Source: Idiomarina sp. (GTDB taxonomy: Bacteria; Pseudomonadota; Gammaproteobacteria; Enterobacterales; Alteromonadaceae). From it: DNA of 64,000 nt. The notes below the pieces were generated by a model, which saw nothing but the letters and a program-made list of their open reading frames with translations, did not search any database and was not told where the DNA came from. The translations under genes were made by a program, and so were the position numbers. This document shows, piece after piece, positions 58,969-64,000 of this stretch; the stretch's first letter is position 1, and every line of letters begins with the position of its first letter. Where the stretch lies: contig JAFIFH010000055.1 in NCBI GenBank assembly GCA_020832105.1, positions 1 through 64,000 of the forward strand, written 5' to 3'.

Positions 58969-61900
58969 CTAAATATTGAGCTCAATAATCTCGAAAACTT
59001 GCTCTAGGTACTTACCCTCTTCAGGCGCTGTCGCTCCGCGAACATAGGATGGGATAACCTGCAAAAATTCATCACGATTTATCGGCGTATACTCAATGAG
59101 TGATTCGAGCATGGCTGGTCTAAGCAACCTTTTATTTTCGGGCGTGTTGGGTAGCTCTGCGCGAATTACCTGCTGGTCAAAGTGATTTAACTTCTCAGCT
59201 AATGTACTTGCAGAGTCGTTGGCATCTTTAACTCTCTGCTCTTCCTTCTCCACGCCCGCTACTATGCTGTCTATGTTCTCAGGTTCTGGCATCTCCGGCT
59301 TGTTGACGTCATTTATATCTGTTTTGAGTGCGTTGAGCTCGCTAATAATAGGTTTAAGCTGCCCTTTAGGGTTTTTGAACCAGTCAGTTGACCATATTCG
59401 ACGTATGCGCCAACCCAAACGCTCAAGAATCTCCTGCCGCAAACGGTCCCGATCTCGTGCTGACTTGGCCGAGTGATAGGTAGCACCATCACACTCTATA
59501 CCCATTAAATACCTGCCAGGACGACCGGGGTCCACTACAGCGATATCAATATAGAATCCTGATTCACCAACTTGAGGTTCACACTCAAAACCAGCGTCAT
59601 TTAACGCTTTTATTACCGCGACCTCGAAATCACTATCTGGCTCTTTCCCTGTCTGTCCAGCGGTATTACCAAGTAGCCCAGTCTCGCAATAGCGCAGGAA
59701 ATTTCTTAAGGCTCTCACGCCGCGTTTACTAGTTTCACTAACGACTATGTCGTCAGAGCTCATCGAGCTAAAGATATGCATCCGCTTTTTCGATCGAGTA
59801 AAAAGCACATTCAGTCGTCTCCAACCAACATCACTGTTGATAGGGCCAAAGCGCTGAAAAACTCTACCGCCGATTTCTTGTGGACCGTACGTCATAGATA
59901 TAAAAATGACGTCACGCTCATCGCCTTGAACATTTTCTAGGTTCTTAACGAATAGAGGATCTTCACCAGAGGCATTTCGATGAAGTATCTGTTGAAACTC
60001 AAAGTCCTGCTTGCTTAGCGTTTCAATGGCTCGCTCTATATGCTGCTGTTGCTCACTATTCATCGCAACCACCCCCAGACTCTCATTTGGACGGGCTTTG
60101 ATGTGATCCTTTACAGCTTCCGCTATAACCCTTACCTCTTCCATGTTCTTTCTGTTAATGAAGCAACCATTTTGCAGACGCTTATACTTCAAACCGAACT
60201 CACCACTTGCCTTATTTGGAGATGGGAAAAGGATTAAATTATCGTCGTAAAAAGAATGGTTTGAGAACGAAATTAAGCTCTCGTGCTGAGAGCGATAATG
60301 CCAACGTAACCGCCGTGCTTGGAACATTGGCAATGTAGCATCAAGAATACTCTCTGACTCCTCAACACCAGTGGTCTCATCTTCTTCTTGCTCGTCATCT
60401 ACGGCTCTCTCAAAAAAGCTCGTTGGAGGTAATTGTTTAGGGTCCCCTACTATAACCACTTGCTTACCCCGAGCTATCGCGCCCAGCGCATCCTGCGGTT
60501 TAATCTGAGATGCTTCGTCCATGATCACCAGATCAAAATCCATTTGGCCAGGCTCTAAGTAGTGAGCAACTGACATTGGCCCCATCATAAAGCACGGTTT
60601 TAATGCGACAAGTGCTTGTCCTGCTCTCTTAACTAACTGCCTGACCGGTATATGTCGCGTCTTTTTATCACATTCCCACTTTATTAGCGCCAGCCCACTT
60701 TTTTCTTTAACACGAGCAGCGTCATTCCCTTTGGGTACAGGAGTTTGATCAATTTTGTGAGCTATAGCTTCACTTTGAAGCAATTTTAATTTTTCATCAT
60801 ACTTCGCAAAACTTTTTTGGACTTCCTCTTGGCTCTTGCCCGAAAAATAAGCAAGCTCCTTATGGCCAGCAAGTATTTCTCTGGCTAGCTTGTCATAGAT
60901 ACCGAGAGAAAAGCCCTGCAATAGCTGATCTGGCTGCAATGCACCAACTTCCAATAGCCGAACTAGGTTAATTAGGCCCTCTGCGCTCATTAACTCTCGT
61001 TGTTGCAGGTAGTCAAGCCAATCACTCAAGCTATCGGGCCGCTCTAAAGCAAGCTGGTTGCGCTTTATTAATTGATCTAAGGAATCTGCTACATTCGCAT
61101 TCCACTCTTTTTCATCCAAATGCACGATATCTGAAAATGAAGCTTTTGCTTCCTGGCCGTTCGACAGCTTCATACCAAGTGCCTCTGCATGTGTCCGCAC
61201 AAGCTCGAAAGCGTCACTATTTTTCTCTTCCACTAGAAATTTACTGACTCTCTCGTCATCCACCTCGATAGATATCGATTTTGCTAATGCAATTGTTCTT
61301 TCAAAAGCTGCGATTTGCTGGGGCTCATTGTTTTGGACATCTGCCGTTAACGTAATTTGATTCTGAAAGATTTCTTCAATAACGTTTGCTGAGCGCCACA
61401 TTGCTACGTGTTTAGAGTATTCACCAAGCTTCTTCACTCGCTCGCTAAGGGCTTCAAACGTCGGATCATCCTCAGAAGCGAGCTCGTCTAACTTATCAAC
61501 TGCTGTTTTTAGCTCATTAACAAAGCGAGCCAGGGCATCTTTTGCTTCTAATAAGTCGCGCTTTGTGTCCTGCAGAAGAACAGCTGGCGTAAATCGATGC
61601 CTTGCTCGTTCGAGAACTTCATTAACCTCAGTTACCGCAGCTTTAAGCCCACTTGAGCTTTGTGCTTTGACAGCTGTATAGGTGTTTTTTGACATATTGA
61701 CGAGTGCATTCCCTAAAGCTGCGCGCCTACCCAAACCTGTACCGAACTCTTCCCTAATTTGTTTGTACCACGAGCGAACTGACACAAGACCTTCAATGTC
61801 GGTATCTAGCTCCTTGTAGAGTTTTTCTAAGCACTGCTCGTATTCAATATTGTTTCTCAACTTTGTGAGCTCCTTCGCAAACTGAATCGCTTGAGGGAGC

Positions 61901-64000
61901 CGTAGTTTTAAGTCTTTCAATTTTGTAGTGTTGTTCAATGCCAATAATCTGAGCTCAGAGCGGGCAATCCACCAGCTAGACGCAGTCCAACAAAACAAAC
62001 TAGTTTTATCAATTTCAACTTGTATCGCCTCTAACTTCGTTGGCGAACCTAATTTTTCGATATCAAAATATGGCTTTAGTTGCTCCCGCAAGGGGTTAAG
62101 CAAGGAAAGGCTCTGCTTTAGCTCAGGTAACAGAGCATCCAAGTCAGGGTTCTCAAAATACTCGGAACGCAGATCCAGGTAACGCTGTGGAATTGAGTCG
62201 ATCAAATCTAAAACGAGACCGAAGTCTTTCAAACCGTCTGTATGGAAGTTTGGCGTCCTTTTGCCATTCAAACCTAGCTCTTCGCCAATCTGTTCATAAT
62301 GCTCGTGAATAGGCTCAAGCTCTTGAATGACCGTATCTAACTCGTCAAGTAATTGTCCGGCTTCTCCAAGCGTGACTTCTGGTTGAAAGTTTTCGACAAC
62401 TACCTCATTTGCGGCTCTATACTCGTCAAAATTTAGATTGGGCTGCACTATGCCAGACAGCGAAAACTCACTGAGGGATGTCGAGAGGGAGCTGATTGCC
62501 TGATAAGACTCGAGCGCCTGGATAGCGCTCAAAAGCCCTTTCCCTTGAAGCCGTGGCAATGCATCCAGCAATTCACTTCCGTTTAAAGGCGGTATCAGGT
62601 TGAGGTCTTCACACAACTTCTGAAGCTCACTCAAGCTGGGTGTCGCGGAGTCGTCATTTACCCCAAGAGCACGAATAAACTCTCTGTAGCTTGCTGCAAC
62701 AGACATCAAATGTTGTTGCCACGACTCAAGAGAACTCAACACACTTTCTGCATCAAAATACTGAAGATTTGAATTTCTTACTCCAAACCACGGGTGATAG
62801 TCGATTTTGCGAGCATTTCCTTCAGACGACAGAATACCGAGATATACGCCTTTAAAGCGTTCAATGTGCTCTGCTAATCGTCTCTGGGTCACAGAATCAA
62901 AAGACGGGCCATCTAGTTTCTCCGGGTGCACTTGCTCCGGATTAATACCTAGTTCATTTCTGTAACGCGCTGCAGAACATAGAATTTCATGTAATGTTAG
63001 ACCAGTGCTTTCCCATTCTGCATTTATCTGTTGAGCGTAACTGGTCAGTTGTGACTTGAGTTCCTCGTAGCGACTTATTTCAGTGCTAATTGAGGATGGT
63101 GGTCTATACTGACCTGCTTTATCAAGCCTCAACTTTAAGTCATCTAAAACACGACGTTTTTGTGTCTTATGACTGTGCAGCTCTAGGCAAAAATCACCTA
63201 GCCCAGCAGCATCTAGGCGAGTTTTAACGACATCTAAAGCAGCCATTTTTTCAGCTACGAATAAAACTTTCTTTCCTTGTGATAGTGCCGCAGCTATCAC
63301 ATTGGTAATTGTTTGCGATTTACCTGTACCTGGAGGCCCCTCAATGACTAAGCTCTTGCCTTCAAGTATGTCTATTAGCGCGCTATGCTGAGAACTATCC
63401 GCGTCACTGATAAGTGGATACTTATCATGAATGTCGTCAATATCGTCAAGCGAATGCTCCTCTCCAAAACCTAACCCCGGTTCTGACTCTGGATTTTCGT
63501 TCTGCCCGTTTAAAAATCCATCAACAACCTCATGAGACAATAGACGGTTATCAGGCCAACGTTTCGGGTCTAAATCGAGATACATCAACAGCCGACTAAA
63601 ATTGAACAATCCCAGCGATACGAATCTTCTAATGCTCCACTCTTGTTTGCTTTCAAGAATCGTTTGCTCAATGGAATTAAAATACGATTCAGGGGTAGTC
63701 TCTTCGTCAACCTCTGGTAATGATAACGCGAAGTCAGTACGCAGCTTCTCTCGCAGGGAAAGGTTTGCGATGATGCTTTCTCCGGTCGTACTGACTGTAT
63801 ATTCATAAGTACTTGTTTTAGCGTTAAGACGGCCTTTGTTAAGTTTAACCGGTAACAGGTACAACGGAGCTTGTCGCACACTTTTAGTATCATCAGTTTC
63901 GTACCACTCAAGAAACCCGAATGCTATAAACAGAATATTCGCACCAGTCTCTTGAACTGATGACTCTGCGGTTCTGAAAAGGTTTTTCAAACGAGTCTCG
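58969..64000 (-). CDS. DUF4011-type SF1 helicase with Vsr-like nuclease, N-terminus outside the window
   Basis: The frame is open through base 64000, so at least 1676 residues are seen and more lie beyond. The visible N-terminal part (RLKNLFRTAESSVQETGANILFIAFGFLEWYE) is DUF4011-like. Walker A is IEGPPGTGKSQT (about 217-228), followed by VLFVAEKMAALDVV. A long coiled-coil/helical insert covers about 330-1100. Then FDLVIMDEASQIKPQDA (about 1155), VIVGDPKQLPPTSFF, LENVQGDERDVIFISMTYGP and RLNVLFTRSKKRM complete an Upf1/Dna2-type helicase. The C-terminal nuclease resembles the REase_MTES_1575/Vsr group (GFECEPQVGESGFYIDIAVVD, IECDGATYHSAKSARDRDRLRQ, LGWRIRRIWSTDW). It converges with mcrC and is likely a second, independent defence system. 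Confidence 0.87.
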   Translation of the reverse strand, partial: ETRLKNLFRTAESSVQETGANILFIAFGFLEWYETDDTKSVRQAPLYLLPVKLNKGRLNAKTSTYEYTVSTTGESIIANLSLREKLRTDFALSLPEVDEETTPESYFNSIEQTILESKQEWSIRRFVSLGLFNFSRLLMYLDLDPKRWPDNRLLSHEVVDGFLNGQNENPESEPGLGFGEEHSLDDIDDIHDKYPLISDADSSQHSALIDILEGKSLVIEGPPGTGKSQTITNVIAAALSQGKKVLFVAEKMAALDVVKTRLDAAGLGDFCLELHSHKTQKRRVLDDLKLRLDKAGQYRPPSSISTEISRYEELKSQLTSYAQQINAEWESTGLTLHEILCSAARYRNELGINPEQVHPEKLDGPSFDSVTQRRLAEHIERFKGVYLGILSSEGNARKIDYHPWFGVRNSNLQYFDAESVLSSLESWQQHLMSVAASYREFIRALGVNDDSATPSLSELQKLCEDLNLIPPLNGSELLDALPRLQGKGLLSAIQALESYQAISSLSTSLSEFSLSGIVQPNLNFDEYRAANEVVVENFQPEVTLGEAGQLLDELDTVIQELEPIHEHYEQIGEELGLNGKRTPNFHTDGLKDFGLVLDLIDSIPQRYLDLRSEYFENPDLDALLPELKQSLSLLNPLREQLKPYFDIEKLGSPTKLEAIQVEIDKTSLFCWTASSWWIARSELRLLALNNTTKLKDLKLRLPQAIQFAKELTKLRNNIEYEQCLEKLYKELDTDIEGLVSVRSWYKQIREEFGTGLGRRAALGNALVNMSKNTYTAVKAQSSSGLKAAVTEVNEVLERARHRFTPAVLLQDTKRDLLEAKDALARFVNELKTAVDKLDELASEDDPTFEALSERVKKLGEYSKHVAMWRSANVIEEIFQNQITLTADVQNNEPQQIAAFERTIALAKSISIEVDDERVSKFLVEEKNSDAFELVRTHAEALGMKLSNGQEAKASFSDIVHLDEKEWNANVADSLDQLIKRNQLALERPDSLSDWLDYLQQRELMSAEGLINLVRLLEVGALQPDQLLQGFSLGIYDKLAREILAGHKELAYFSGKSQEEVQKSFAKYDEKLKLLQSEAIAHKIDQTPVPKGNDAARVKEKSGLALIKWECDKKTRHIPVRQLVKRAGQALVALKPCFMMGPMSVAHYLEPGQMDFDLVIMDEASQIKPQDALGAIARGKQVVIVGDPKQLPPTSFFERAVDDEQEEDETTGVEESESILDATLPMFQARRLRWHYRSQHESLISFSNHSFYDDNLILFPSPNKASGEFGLKYKRLQNGCFINRKNMEEVRVIAEAVKDHIKARPNESLGVVAMNSEQQQHIERAIETLSKQDFEFQQILHRNASGEDPLFVKNLENVQGDERDVIFISMTYGPQEIGGRVFQRFGPINSDVGWRRLNVLFTRSKKRMHIFSSMSSDDIVVSETSKRGVRALRNFLRYCETGLLGNTAGQTGKEPDSDFEVAVIKALNDAGFECEPQVGESGFYIDIAVVDPGRPGRYLMGIECDGATYHSAKSARDRDRLRQEILERLGWRIRRIWSTDWFKNPKGQLKPIISELNALKTDINDVNKPEMPEPENIDSIVAGVEKEEQRVKDANDSASTLAEKLNHFDQQVIRAELPNTPENKRLLRPAMLESLIEYTPINRDEFLQVIPSYVRGATAPEEGKYLEQVFEIIELNI

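Overview
The window looks like chromosomal DNA of a Gram-negative gammaproteobacterium, probably a marine Alteromonadales-type organism. It encodes porin, TonB and RND/TolC outer-membrane machinery and orthologues of YggN, YaeQ, YjjX, YcaO, DbpA, YbiT and UmuDC. GC is moderate, near 50% by eye. The order-level placement is inference; no rRNA or other phylogenetic marker is present.

Layout. 1-3.7 kb: a truncated phosphate-type porin behind a Pho box, a lipoprotein amidase and a haloacid dehalogenase. 3.9-6.7 kb: a BlaI/BlaR-like pair with twin TACA-NN-TGTA operators, then a Sel1-repeat secreted protein. 6.8-13.7 kb: housekeeping enzymes (DUF924, YjjX, a D-2-hydroxyacid dehydrogenase, YggN-like, MAPEG, methyltransferase), interrupted by an orphan 625-residue protein with a PD-(D/E)XK nuclease signature. 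13.9-21 kb: oxidative and general stress genes (1-Cys peroxiredoxin, catalase-like peroxidase with cytochrome b561, CbpA, OsmC-YcaO, a Crp/Fnr regulator, a tiny Gln-rich repeat protein, DUF883). The last two share a 20-bp palindromic upstream element. 21-29 kb: envelope and secreted proteins (Calx-beta-like lipoprotein, DUF3750, ankyrin-like, YaeQ, Ntn-hydrolase, matrixin). 29-34.3 kb: a TonB receptor with two PepSY membrane proteins, one fused to a ferredoxin reductase; this is probably an iron-reduction/uptake unit. 34.6-42.3 kb: a five-gene copper/silver efflux operon. 42.5-50.6 kb: YbiT, DbpA, a small TPR operon, a YdjM-like protein, an esterase broken by an in-frame TAG, and LexA-controlled umuDC.

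From about 50.6 kb the DNA becomes visibly more AT-rich and accessory. It holds a micro-membrane protein, a RelE/HigA-type toxin-antitoxin pair and a 47-nt 3' fragment of a CAT-anticodon tRNA (51859-51905, minus strand) next to a tyrosine integrase. This fragment marks the left edge of an integrated island that runs rightward out of the window. The island carries a membrane/coiled-coil protein, a possible MobI-like protein, an EVE-McrB fusion with McrC, and a very large DUF4011-type SF1 helicase with a Vsr-like nuclease domain. It is best read as a defence island. The most interesting unassigned items are the orphan nuclease at 8-10 kb, the Crp/Fnr regulon element with its RBS-sequestering hairpin, and the right-end island.
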